From positions 372,001-436,000 of the forward strand of contig JACCES010000001.1 of assembly GCA_013416455.1 (NCBI GenBank): 64,000 nt of DNA, in the 5' to 3' direction. The translations under genes and the position numbers were made by a program. The notes below the pieces were generated by a model. That model worked only from the letters and a program-made list of their open reading frames with translations. It ran no database searches and was not told where the DNA came from. This document shows, piece by piece, positions 36,232 to 43,869 of this stretch; the stretch's first letter is position 1, and every line of letters starts with the position of its first letter. The DNA is from Alcaligenaceae bacterium. GTDB taxonomy: Bacteria; Pseudomonadota; Gammaproteobacteria; Burkholderiales; Burkholderiaceae_B.

Positions 36232-36780
36232 TCAGGCTTTCTGGCCGGCTTCTGGTTCGGGCAGAGCCACGAGGTCGGTCTTGTACCGCCCACGGCGGTC
36301 GACATAGACCTGCGAATTGCGGCGCAGGTTCTGGACATCTTCATCGCTGAGCGTGCGCACCACCTTGGCGGGCGCGCCCAGTATCAGCGAGCGGTCGGGA
36401 AAGACCTTGCCTTCCGTGACGATGGCGCCCGCCCCGACCAGGCAATCCTTGCCGATGACGGCATTGTTCAGCACGACGGCCTGTATGCCGATCAGCGACC
36501 CGTCGCCCACGGTACAGCCATGCAGCATGGCCTGATGGCCGATGGTGACGCGCTCGCCGATGAGCAGCGGGCTGCCGGGGTCGGTATGCAGGACCACGCC
36601 TTCCTGGGCATTGCTGCCTTCGCCCATGATGATGGGTTCGTTGTCGCCGCGCAGGACGGCGCCCGCCCATACGCTGGTATTGGCCGCCAGACGGACGTCG
36701 CCAATGATGGTGGCCTCGGTCGCCACATAGGCGCTCTGGTCGATGGAGGGGGCCTTGTCTCCGAGCCGATAACGGGTCAT
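36232..36780 (-). CDS. Gamma-carbonic anhydrase family protein (YrdA-like)
   Basis: A 182-residue left-handed beta-helix protein with hexapeptide repeats: VRLAANTSVWAGAVLRGDNEPI, VVLHTDPGSPLLIG, the metal histidines of HTD, IGHQAMLHGC and GSLIGIQAVVLN, ending LGAPAKVVR. It belongs to the YrdA/PaaY gamma-carbonic anhydrase group; whether it is an active enzyme is unclear. It shares strand and spacing (43 bases) with the EamA gene. Confidence 0.92.
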   Translation of the reverse strand: MTRYRLGDKAPSIDQSAYVATEATIIGDVRLAANTSVWAGAVLRGDNEPIIMGEGSNAQEGVVLHTDPGSPLLIGERVTIGHQAMLHGCTVGDGSLIGIQAVVLNNAVIGKDCLVGAGAIVTEGKVFPDRSLILGAPAKVVRTLSDEDVQNLRRNSQVYVDRRGRYKTDLVALPEPEAGQKA

Positions 36781-36901
36781 GTCGTTTCCGTCTTGTCCAT
36801 ATTCTGTTTAGCGGTATCGATGCCGGCAAGCGACATCGATGCGCGACTGATCGTAGCACAGGGCCCGTGGCCGGCGCGCCGCACAAGCCGCCCGCGGCGC
36901 A

Positions 36902-37843
36902 TCAGGCCGGGCTCCAGCCCTGCACGAAGGCCGATACCGGCTGGCGCTTCCCGCCCGCCTTCTGCAAGACCAGTACGCGCAGCACGCCATCGCCGGTGGC
37001 CAGATCCACGCCTTCCGGCGACACCCCCAGCAAACTGCCGGCGGGCGCGGCGGCCGGCCCGGGCAGGGCGAGCGCCGACCAGACTTTCACCGGCTGATCC
37101 AGGCCCGGCAGCATCATGGTGGCCCCCGGCACTGGATCGAAAGCCCGCACCCGCCTCGCGAGTTCGGCCGCCGGCCGGGTGAAATCGAGCGCGGCTTCGG
37201 ATTTTTCGAGCTTGGCCGCGTAGGTCACGCCGGCATCCGGCTGCGGGCGCGGTTGCAGCCCGCCGCGTTCCAGACGGGCCAGCGCCTCGACGATGGCGCC
37301 GGCTCCCGCCTGTGCCAGCTCATCGTGCAGCGTGGCCGCCGTGTGGGCTTCGGTGATGGGCACCACGCATTCGAGCAGCATATCGCCCGTATCCAGGCCT
37401 TCATCCATCTGCATGATGGTGACGCCGGTCCGGCTGTCGCCCGCTTCGATGGCGCGCTGGATGGGGGCGGCACCGCGCCAGCGCGGCAGCAGGCTGGCAT
37501 GGATGTTGAGGCAGCCGTACTGCGGCAGCGTCAGCACCCATTCCGGCAGGATCAGCCCGTAAGCCGCCACCACCATGACTTGTGGGGCCGCCTTCAGCAA
37601 GGCATCGCGGGCCATCGCCGCATCCTCGGGATGACGGCCGTCGAGACGCAGGCTGCGGGGCTGCGCGACGGGAATGCCATGGGCAAGGGCGGCTTCCTTG
37701 ACGGGACCGGGACGCAGCTTCATGCCCCGGCCTGAAGGCCGGTCTGGCTGGGTCAGGACAAGGGGAACCTGATGCCCGGCCGCGATGAGGGCATCCAGCG
37801 CCAGCCGGGCGAATTCGGGCGTGCCCGAGAAGACGACGCGCAT
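36902..37843 (-). CDS. fmt: Methionyl-tRNA formyltransferase
   Basis: Fmt formylates initiator Met-tRNA. The 313-residue protein begins [19 protein letters not shown], with [12 protein letters not shown], the catalytic [20 protein letters not shown] by landmark [28 protein letters not shown] and the C-terminal OB-fold domain. It follows def by 5 bases. Confidence 0.97.
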   Translation of the reverse strand: MRVVFSGTPEFARLALDALIAAGHQVPLVLTQPDRPSGRGMKLRPGPVKEAALAHGIPVAQPRSLRLDGRHPEDAAMARDALLKAAPQVMVVAAYGLILPEWVLTLPQYGCLNIHASLLPRWRGAAPIQRAIEAGDSRTGVTIMQMDEGLDTGDMLLECVVPITEAHTAATLHDELAQAGAGAIVEALARLERGGLQPRPQPDAGVTYAAKLEKSEAALDFTRPAAELARRVRAFDPVPGATMMLPGLDQPVKVWSALALPGPAAAPAGSLLGVSPEGVDLATGDGVLRVLVLQKAGGKRQPVSAFVQGWSPA

Positions 37844-37848
37844 GCCGG

Positions 37849-38361
37849 TCAGGCCCGCACTGTTTCGCGTTCCTGCTTGCGCAGCTTGGTGCGGATACGG
37901 TTCTGCTTGAGCGGCGACAGGTATTCGACGAACACCTTGCCCATGAGGTGGTCCATTTCGTGCTGAACACACACGGCCAGTAGGCCATCGGCATCGAACT
38001 CGAAGGTTTCGCCCTGTTCGTCGAGGGAGCGCACGCGGATGCGGGCGGCACGCTCGACCTGGTCATAGATGCCCGGCACGGAAAGACAGCCTTCTTCGTA
38101 CACCTGCAGATCGTCGCTCTTCCAGATGATTTCGGGATTGATGAGCACACGCAGTTCGTTGCCGTCTTCGGAGACGTCGATCACGATGACGCGCTCGTGG
38201 ACGTCCACCTGAGTGGCAGCCAGACCCACACCGGGCGCGTCGTACATGGTTTCCGCCATGTCGCGCACCAGTTGACGTATGCGGTCGTCGACTTCGCGCA
38301 CGGGCTCGGCGACCTTGTGCAGGCGCGGATCCGGATATCGAAGAATGGGAAGTAGAGCCAT
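37849..38361 (-). CDS. def: Peptide deformylase
   Basis: Def removes the formyl group from new proteins. The 170-residue metalloprotease has all three motifs: [20 protein letters not shown] and [12 protein letters not shown] (the metal ligands Cys and two His). It forms the def-fmt pair with its substrate-producing partner and is divergent from dprA. Confidence 0.97.
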   Translation of the reverse strand: MALLPILRYPDPRLHKVAEPVREVDDRIRQLVRDMAETMYDAPGVGLAATQVDVHERVIVIDVSEDGNELRVLINPEIIWKSDDLQVYEEGCLSVPGIYDQVERAARIRVRSLDEQGETFEFDADGLLAVCVQHEMDHLMGKVFVEYLSPLKQNRIRTKLRKQERETVRA

Positions 38362-38503
38362 TAAAGCATCCTCAGGGTAAGCCCCTATTATAAAACCATT
38401 TTTTCTACATGGAAGGGACAAACCGGACCCGCCGGGCCGCGACGTCGCCGGAAGCCGTGGCAAACTAGTGGTCGGTTCACATTGACAGGACAGACCGCAA
38501 GGC

Positions 38504-39679
38504 ATGGTCGAACATCGAACACCGGAAGAACTCGGCGGCTGGCTGCGCCTGGCGGCGGAACCGGAACTGGGCCGCGCCGCCGCCACGCTCCTGCTCAAGG
38601 CCCTGGGCCTGCCGCAGCACATTTTCGACTCATCCGCCACGGCGCTGGGCCGCCTCGTGCCGCGCGACGTGGCCGCGCGCCTGGCGGCGCCGGCCCAGCC
38701 GGATGTCCAGGCCACTATCGACCACGCCCTGCGGATGCTTGCCCAGCCCGGCCATCACCTGCTCACGCTGGCCGACGACGGCTACCCCGCCTCGCTGTTC
38801 GACACCGGCGATCCGCCCATCGTGCTTTACGTTCGCGGCAACCCGCAATTGCTGCGGCAGCCGGCCGTGGCCATCGTGGGCGCCCGCAACGCCACCGAAG
38901 GCGGCAAGGACAATGCCCGGGCCTTTGCCCGCCATCTGGCCGGGCGCGGCTGGACCATCGTCAGCGGCCTGGCGCGCGGCATCGACGCCGCCGCCCATGA
39001 AGGCGCCCTGCAGGCCGGCGCCGATGGCGGCGGAACCGTGGCGGTGCTGGCCTGCGGCCTGGACATCACCTATCCGCGCCAGAATGCCGCCCTCGCCGAA
39101 GCCGTTGCCGCCGGCGGCGCCCTCGTCACCGAATACCCGCCCGGCACGCCCGCCCTGCCCTTCCGTTTTCCCGACCGCAACCGCCTGGTGGCCGCGCTGG
39201 CCCGCGGCGTTCTGGTGGTAGAGGCCGCCAGCCAGAGCGGCTCTCTGGGCACGGCCCGGCTGGCCGCCGAATGCGGCCGGGAAGTCTTCGCCATTCCGGG
39301 GTCCATACACGCCCCGCTGTCCCGGGGCTGCCATGCCCTCATCCGGCAGGGAGCCAAGCTGGTGGAACAGGGCCGCGACATCGAAGAAGAGCTGACCCGC
39401 ACGGGCGCCATACCTGCGGCCGCCCTTTCTTTCGATGAACCGTCCGGCGCGGCGCGGCCCGCCACGGCCCGCGGGGCGGGCCGCATGCTCAAGGACCCGA
39501 CGGTGGGCCGCGTCCTGGCCGCGCTGGGCTACGACCCCGCAGGCGCAGACCAGCTGTGCCGCCGCAGCGGCCTGGATTTTTCCCGTGTCGCCGCCATCCT
39601 GACGGAACTCGAACTCAACGATGTCATCCAAAGACTCGGCGACGGGCGCTACGTCAGGCGCCAGCAGAGTATCATTTAG
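38504..39679 (+). CDS. dprA: DNA-processing protein DprA
   Basis: DprA loads RecA onto incoming single-stranded DNA in natural transformation. The 391-residue protein has an N-terminal helical region, the Rossmann-like core with [53 protein letters not shown] and [29 protein letters not shown] by landmark EAASQSGSL, and a C-terminal winged-helix domain (about 330-391). It is the usual neighbour of def and fmt. Confidence 0.96.
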   Translation: MVEHRTPEELGGWLRLAAEPELGRAAATLLLKALGLPQHIFDSSATALGRLVPRDVAARLAAPAQPDVQATIDHALRMLAQPGHHLLTLADDGYPASLFDTGDPPIVLYVRGNPQLLRQPAVAIVGARNATEGGKDNARAFARHLAGRGWTIVSGLARGIDAAAHEGALQAGADGGGTVAVLACGLDITYPRQNAALAEAVAAGGALVTEYPPGTPALPFRFPDRNRLVAALARGVLVVEAASQSGSLGTARLAAECGREVFAIPGSIHAPLSRGCHALIRQGAKLVEQGRDIEEELTRTGAIPAAALSFDEPSGAARPATARGAGRMLKDPTVGRVLAALGYDPAGADQLCRRSGLDFSRVAAILTELELNDVIQRLGDGRYVRRQQSII

Positions 39680-39742
39680 TCAGTTGGCGCCCGCCATGCC
39701 GGGCAGCCCCTTTTTCAGAAAAGCATCGATCCAGGAGACAGC

Positions 39743-40663
39743 ATGTCCATCCCCGATAAAGTCAAGATCGTCGAAGTCGGCCCCCGCGATGGCCTGCAGA
39801 ACGAAAAGCAGCTCATTCCCGTCGACGTCAAGGTGGAACTCGTCAACCGGCTGGCCCGGGCGGGCTTCGTCAACGTCGAAGCCACTTCCTTCGTTTCCCC
39901 GAAATGGGTCCCCCAGATGTCCGACGCCGCCGAAGTCATGGCCCGCATCGAACGCCGGCCCGGCACCATTTATTCGGTGCTGGCTCCCAACATGCGGGGC
40001 TTCGACGGCGCCCTCGCGGCCAACGCCGACGAAATCGTCATCTTCGGCGCGGCCAGCGAGGCCTTTTCCCAAAGAAACATCAATTGCAGCATCGCGGAAT
40101 CCATTGCCCGCTTCGAACCCGTGGCGGAAGCCGCCAAGGCGGCCGGCCTGCGCCTGCGCGGCGCCATCAGCGTCGCCCTCGGCTGCCCCTACCAGGGCGA
40201 AGTGGAACCGGCGGCCGTGGTCGATGTCGCCCGCCGCCTGCAGGCGCTGGGCTGCGATGAATTCGATGTGGCCGACACCATAGGCGTGGCCACTCCCCTG
40301 CAAGTCGACCGCGTCATGAAGGCGGTGACCGAAGTGATCGACCCCGCCCGCGTTGCCGGACATTTCCACGATACCTATGGCCAGGCGCTGGCGAACATCC
40401 TGGCTTCGCTGCAGGCCGGCATTTCCATTTTCCACGCCTCGGTGGCGGGCCTGGGCGGCTGTCCCTACGCCAAGGGCGCCACCGGCAACGTCGCCACCGA
40501 AGACGTGCTTTACATGATGCACGGCATGGGCATCGAAACCGGGGTCGATCTCGACGCCGTGGTGGACATCGGCCAGTGGATTTCGGGCCATCTCGGCCGC
40601 AAGTCGGCCAGCCTGGCCGGCAACGCGCTCGCCACCCGCAAGGCGGCCAAGGCGGCAGCCTGA
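39743..40663 (+). CDS. mvaB: Hydroxymethylglutaryl-CoA lyase
   Basis: A 306-residue TIM-barrel lyase that splits HMG-CoA to acetoacetate and acetyl-CoA in leucine degradation. Landmarks are VEVGPRDGLQNEK, EATSFVSPKWVPQM, GCPYQGEVEP, ADTIGVATP, GHFHDTYGQALAN and the active-site cysteine loop GLGGCPYAKGATGNVATED. The C-terminus is Ala/Lys-rich. No other leucine genes are adjacent. Confidence 0.95.
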   Translation: MSIPDKVKIVEVGPRDGLQNEKQLIPVDVKVELVNRLARAGFVNVEATSFVSPKWVPQMSDAAEVMARIERRPGTIYSVLAPNMRGFDGALAANADEIVIFGAASEAFSQRNINCSIAESIARFEPVAEAAKAAGLRLRGAISVALGCPYQGEVEPAAVVDVARRLQALGCDEFDVADTIGVATPLQVDRVMKAVTEVIDPARVAGHFHDTYGQALANILASLQAGISIFHASVAGLGGCPYAKGATGNVATEDVLYMMHGMGIETGVDLDAVVDIGQWISGHLGRKSASLAGNALATRKAAKAAA

Positions 40664-40677
40664 AGACCCCGGCAGGT

Positions 40678-41154
40678 ATGTCGACGGATGGGCGCCCTGG
40701 CCCCGGCACACCCGAACACCGCGAGCTGATCGCCGCGATCGGCCCGCTTCCCCTCGAAGGGCCGGCCTGGCCCACCTGGGTGAAATGGATGGCATGGCTG
40801 GTGCTGTGCCTGGTGGTGATACGCCTGGCTCAGACAGCGGCCAGCCCCGCCGCCCAATCGGTGGGCACGGCGATCAAGGCCAGCCTGGTGATATGCGTGG
40901 TCGGCCTCGCCGTGCTGGCCCGCTACATGCACACCTCGGTCATGCGCATTACCGACAAGGGCCTGGAACAGTCATGGGTCAGCCGGCGCGAAATCGCCTG
41001 GGAAGACATCACCTTCGTCAAATTCATCCCGCTCATCGCCTCGAAGAAACTGGTCTGCTTCCCGGTGCGCGGCCGGCCCGTCACCTTCCAGGCCGGCAGC
41101 CGCGAACTGGAAATCGCCTTCGCGCGCATCGCCCTGGCCTACCGGCGGCGCTGA
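40678..41154 (+). CDS. Small two-helix membrane protein with a PH-like C-terminal part
   Basis: A 158-residue protein with two hydrophobic helices (about 37-55 and 65-85) and a C-terminal soluble part of strand character (VMRITDKGLEQSWVSRREIAWEDITFVKFIPL, by landmarks ITDKGLEQ and IAWEDITFVKF) similar to bacterial PH/YdbT-like domains. The function is unknown. The frame ends in a TGA that is the first codon of a dispersed repeat copy (41152). It starts 15 bases behind the HMG-CoA lyase gene. Confidence 0.8.
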   Translation: MSTDGRPGPGTPEHRELIAAIGPLPLEGPAWPTWVKWMAWLVLCLVVIRLAQTAASPAAQSVGTAIKASLVICVVGLAVLARYMHTSVMRITDKGLEQSWVSRREIAWEDITFVKFIPLIASKKLVCFPVRGRPVTFQAGSRELEIAFARIALAYRRR

Positions 41155-41234
41155 CCACGCATCCATGCGCAAGCCTCGCCCTTCACGGCGAGGCCAGCTC
41201 AGGCACGATCAATGCGGTGCCAAGGGCACCCCGC
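41152..41234 (+). repeat. Dispersed three-hairpin repeat, copy D (shortened)
   Basis: Copy on the plus strand beginning TGACCACGCATCC; its TGA is the stop codon of the gene before it. Hairpin 1 reads CCTCGCC/GGCGAGG; hairpin 2 is GGTGCC/GGCACC with an AAG loop, the mirror of the GGCACC/GGTGCC stem in copy A, which is compensating change. Hairpin 3 is missing. It fills the gap between two convergent genes and may serve as their terminator. Confidence 0.85.
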
Positions 41235-42254
41235 CTACCTGACGGGCAGGGCGTACATCAGGCCGCCTTCGGTCCACAAGGCGTTCAGGCCGCGCTGGAT
41301 CTTCAGGGGGCTGTTCTGCCCGACGTTGCGCTCGAAGCTTTCGCCGTAGTTGCCCACCTGCTTCACGATGTTGTAAGCCCAGCGTTCATCCAGGCCCAGA
41401 TTCTTGCCCGCGCCTTCCGTCACGCCCAGCAGGCGGCGGATATCGGGATTGGCGCTTGCCAGCATATCGTCGACGTTTTCGGAATTCACCCCCAGCTCTT
41501 CGGCCAGCACCATGGCCTGCAGGGACCACTTCACCACATTCAGCCAGGCATCATCGCCCTGACGCACGAAAGGACCCAGCGGCTCTTTGGATATGATTTC
41601 CGGCAGGACCACGTAATCGTCCGGATTTTCGAGGCGCGAGATGCGGATCGAAGCCAGGCCCGACGCATCGGTGGTGAAAACATCGCAGCGGCCGCTGGCA
41701 AATGCGCCCACCACCTCGTTGAACTGGTCGAACACCACAGGTTTGTACTTGATGCCGTTGGTACGGGCCCAGTCCGCCATCGTGTTTTCGTTGGTCGTGC
41801 CCTGCTGCATGCAGACCGAAGCGCCGTTCAGTTCCTTGGCGCTCTTCACGCCGAGCTTCTTGGGCACCAGGAAACCCTGGCCATCATAGAAATTGATGCC
41901 CGCATGAATGACGCCCAGGGCGGTATCGCGCTGCTGTGTGACAGTGGTATTGCGCGCCAGAAGATCGACGACGCCGGACTGCAGGGCGGTGAAGCGCTGC
42001 TGCGAATTGAGCGATTCTTCCTTGAACTTGGCGGCATCACCGAACACCGCGGCCGCCACGGCACGGCATACATCGATGTCCAGCCCCTTCCAGTTGCCCT
42101 GGCTGTCGGGCGCCGAAAAACCGGCGAAGCCCGTGGTGACACCACAGCGCACCACGCCGCGTTCGCGGACTTCTTTGAGGGTATCGGCATGGGCGGCGGA
42201 CAGGCCGCCAAGCGCAACGAGCACGCCCAGGCAAAGCGTCTTGAGTTTAAGCAT
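41235..42254 (-). CDS. Amino acid ABC transporter substrate-binding protein (AapJ/BztA-like)
   Basis: A 339-residue periplasmic receptor with a signal peptide (cleavage near SAAHAD) and the general L-amino acid binding fold: GVVRCGVTTGFAGFSAPDSQGNWKGLDIDVCRAVAAAVF by landmarks RCGVTTGF and WKGLDIDVCRA, LNSQQRFTALQSG, VCMQQGTTNE, GRCDVFTTDASGLA and GLMYALPVR. The membrane and ATPase genes are not in the window. It is divergent from gdhA, which fits amino acid uptake and use. Confidence 0.92.
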   Translation of the reverse strand: MLKLKTLCLGVLVALGGLSAAHADTLKEVRERGVVRCGVTTGFAGFSAPDSQGNWKGLDIDVCRAVAAAVFGDAAKFKEESLNSQQRFTALQSGVVDLLARNTTVTQQRDTALGVIHAGINFYDGQGFLVPKKLGVKSAKELNGASVCMQQGTTNENTMADWARTNGIKYKPVVFDQFNEVVGAFASGRCDVFTTDASGLASIRISRLENPDDYVVLPEIISKEPLGPFVRQGDDAWLNVVKWSLQAMVLAEELGVNSENVDDMLASANPDIRRLLGVTEGAGKNLGLDERWAYNIVKQVGNYGESFERNVGQNSPLKIQRGLNALWTEGGLMYALPVR

Positions 42255-42570
42255 GGCAACTCCAGTGGAGGGACTTGTGTCCGGGAATCTTACTCCAGCA
42301 GGCGGCGAGGCGGGGAGCCCGCGAAGGCGGGACGGTCGCATCGGCGGCCCCGGATGGAGCCAATCATGAAATCTGGGCGGAACCAATGATTATTGACGGA
42401 GAAAAGCAACTTCAGCACCAGGGCTAACCCATGGTTTACCCGGAGAAACGCGCTTTCCAGGATACGTCCCCAGTTCTTCCGATGACCTCCCGAAGGGGGA
42501 CGTAGTAAGCTTGCGGGTAAACCCTCCCACGGTGGGCGGGCACTTGGTTACACACTCGGCGAGGCCGGAA
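42255..42570. promoter_or_regulatory. Intergenic control region between the amino-acid receptor and gdhA
   Basis: This 316-base stretch has no gene. The left part holds GC-rich inverted pieces (for example CCCGC-GAA-GGCGGG near 42315-42330) and then an AT-richer patch around 42380-42410 that may carry promoters. The right part holds a long nested inverted repeat (42433-42523) and ends with the gdhA ribosome site GAGGCCGG. Both flanking genes are transcribed away from it. Confidence 0.6.
42433..42523 (+). ncRNA. Candidate structured leader of gdhA (nested inverted repeats)
   Basis: Three nested helices lie on one axis: GGTTTACCCG (42433-42442) with CGGGTAAACC (42514-42523); GCTT (42452-42455) with AAGC (42507-42510); and TACGTCCCC (42463-42471) with GGGGACGTA (42496-42504). 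Inside, CTTC (42476-42479) pairs with GAAG (42492-42495) around a 12-base loop. The structure ends 47 bases before the gdhA ATG. It does not match a riboswitch I can recognise; it could equally be a DNA operator with two palindromic sites. Confidence 0.55.
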
Positions 42571-43860
42571 ATGTCAGAACAAACGATACACGCATTACCC
42601 TCATATCTGGATGCGGACCATGTCGGTCCCTGGGGCATTTATCTGGAACAGGTGGAACGGGTCACACCCTATCTCGGCCACCTGGCCAAGTGGGTGGAGA
42701 CGCTCAAGCGTCCGAAGCGTGTACTGATCGTGGACGTTCCGGTCGAGCTCGACGACGGCACCATCGCCCACTTCGAAGGCTACCGGGTGCAGCACAATGT
42801 GTCGCGCGGCCCCGGCAAGGGCGGCGTACGCTATCACCAGGACGTCACCCTGTCGGAAGTCATGGCCCTGGCCGCCTGGATGTCGGTCAAGGCCGCCGCG
42901 GTCGACCTGCCCTTCGGCGGCGCCAAGGGCGGCATCCGCATCGACCCCCGCAATTATTCCCGGTCCGAACTGGAACGCATCACACGCCGCTACACCAGCG
43001 AAATCGGCTCCATCATCGGGCCGCACAAGGACATCCCCGCGCCGGACGTCAATACCAACGCCCAGACCATGGCCTGGATGATGGATACCTATTCCATGAA
43101 CCATGGCTCGACCACCACCGGCGTGGTGACGGGCAAGCCCATTTCCCTGGGCGGCAGCCTGGGGCGGGTCGAGGCCACCGGCCGCGGCGTATTCGTGGTG
43201 GGCAGCGCCGCCGCGCAACAGCACGGCATCGCCATCGAAGGCGCGCGCGTGGCCGTGCAGGGCTTCGGCAACGTGGGCGGCACGGCGGCACGGCTGTTCT
43301 ACGAAGCCGGCGCCAAGGTCGTGGCCGTCCAGGACCACACCGGCACGGTCTATAACGCCGGCGGGCTGGACGTCCTCGGCCTGCTCAAGCACGTCGAAGA
43401 AAACGGCGGCGTCGCCGGCGCGCCCGAAGCCGAGTCGCTGCCGCCGGACGCCTTCTGGGAACTGGACACCGACATCCTGATCCCCGCCGCCCTGGAAGGC
43501 CAGATCCATGAAGGCAACGCTGAAAAAATCCGCGCGCGCATCATCGTCGAAGGCGCCAACGGGCCCACCACGCCGGAAGCGGACGACATCCTCACCGACA
43601 AGGGCATCCTGATCGTTCCCGACGTGATCGCCAATGCCGGCGGCGTCACGGTCAGCTACTTCGAATGGGTGCAGGATTTCTCCAGCTTCTTCTGGACAGA
43701 GGACGAAATCAACGTCCGCCTCGAACGCATGATGGGCGCCGCCTACTCGTCGGTGGCCGGCGTCGCCGCACAGCACAAGGTGTCGCTGCGCACCGCCGCT
43801 TTCATCACGGCCTGCTCGCGCATCCTGCAGGCGCGGGAAGTGCGCGGCCTCTATCCCTGA
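42571..43860 (+). CDS. gdhA: Glu/Leu/Phe/Val-type glutamate dehydrogenase
   Basis: A 429-residue glutamate dehydrogenase that joins ammonium and 2-oxoglutarate or runs in reverse. Landmarks are [25 protein letters not shown] by [11 protein letters not shown], the catalytic lysine region [27 protein letters not shown], the Rossmann [14 protein letters not shown] and [18 protein letters not shown]. The ATG at 42571 has a GAGGCCGG ribosome site. Cyanophycin genes converge on it with 9 bases between, so nitrogen assimilation and storage are neighbours. Confidence 0.96.
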   Translation: MSEQTIHALPSYLDADHVGPWGIYLEQVERVTPYLGHLAKWVETLKRPKRVLIVDVPVELDDGTIAHFEGYRVQHNVSRGPGKGGVRYHQDVTLSEVMALAAWMSVKAAAVDLPFGGAKGGIRIDPRNYSRSELERITRRYTSEIGSIIGPHKDIPAPDVNTNAQTMAWMMDTYSMNHGSTTTGVVTGKPISLGGSLGRVEATGRGVFVVGSAAAQQHGIAIEGARVAVQGFGNVGGTAARLFYEAGAKVVAVQDHTGTVYNAGGLDVLGLLKHVEENGGVAGAPEAESLPPDAFWELDTDILIPAALEGQIHEGNAEKIRARIIVEGANGPTTPEADDILTDKGILIVPDVIANAGGVTVSYFEWVQDFSSFFWTEDEINVRLERMMGAAYSSVAGVAAQHKVSLRTAAFITACSRILQAREVRGLYP

Positions 43861-43869
43861 AGATCCCGC

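Noticed and set aside
42300-42335. GGCGAGGCGGGGAGCC stretch resembling part of the dispersed repeat
   Set aside because: The match is short and GC-rich, lacks the TGACCACGC edge and the three hairpins, and is likely chance.
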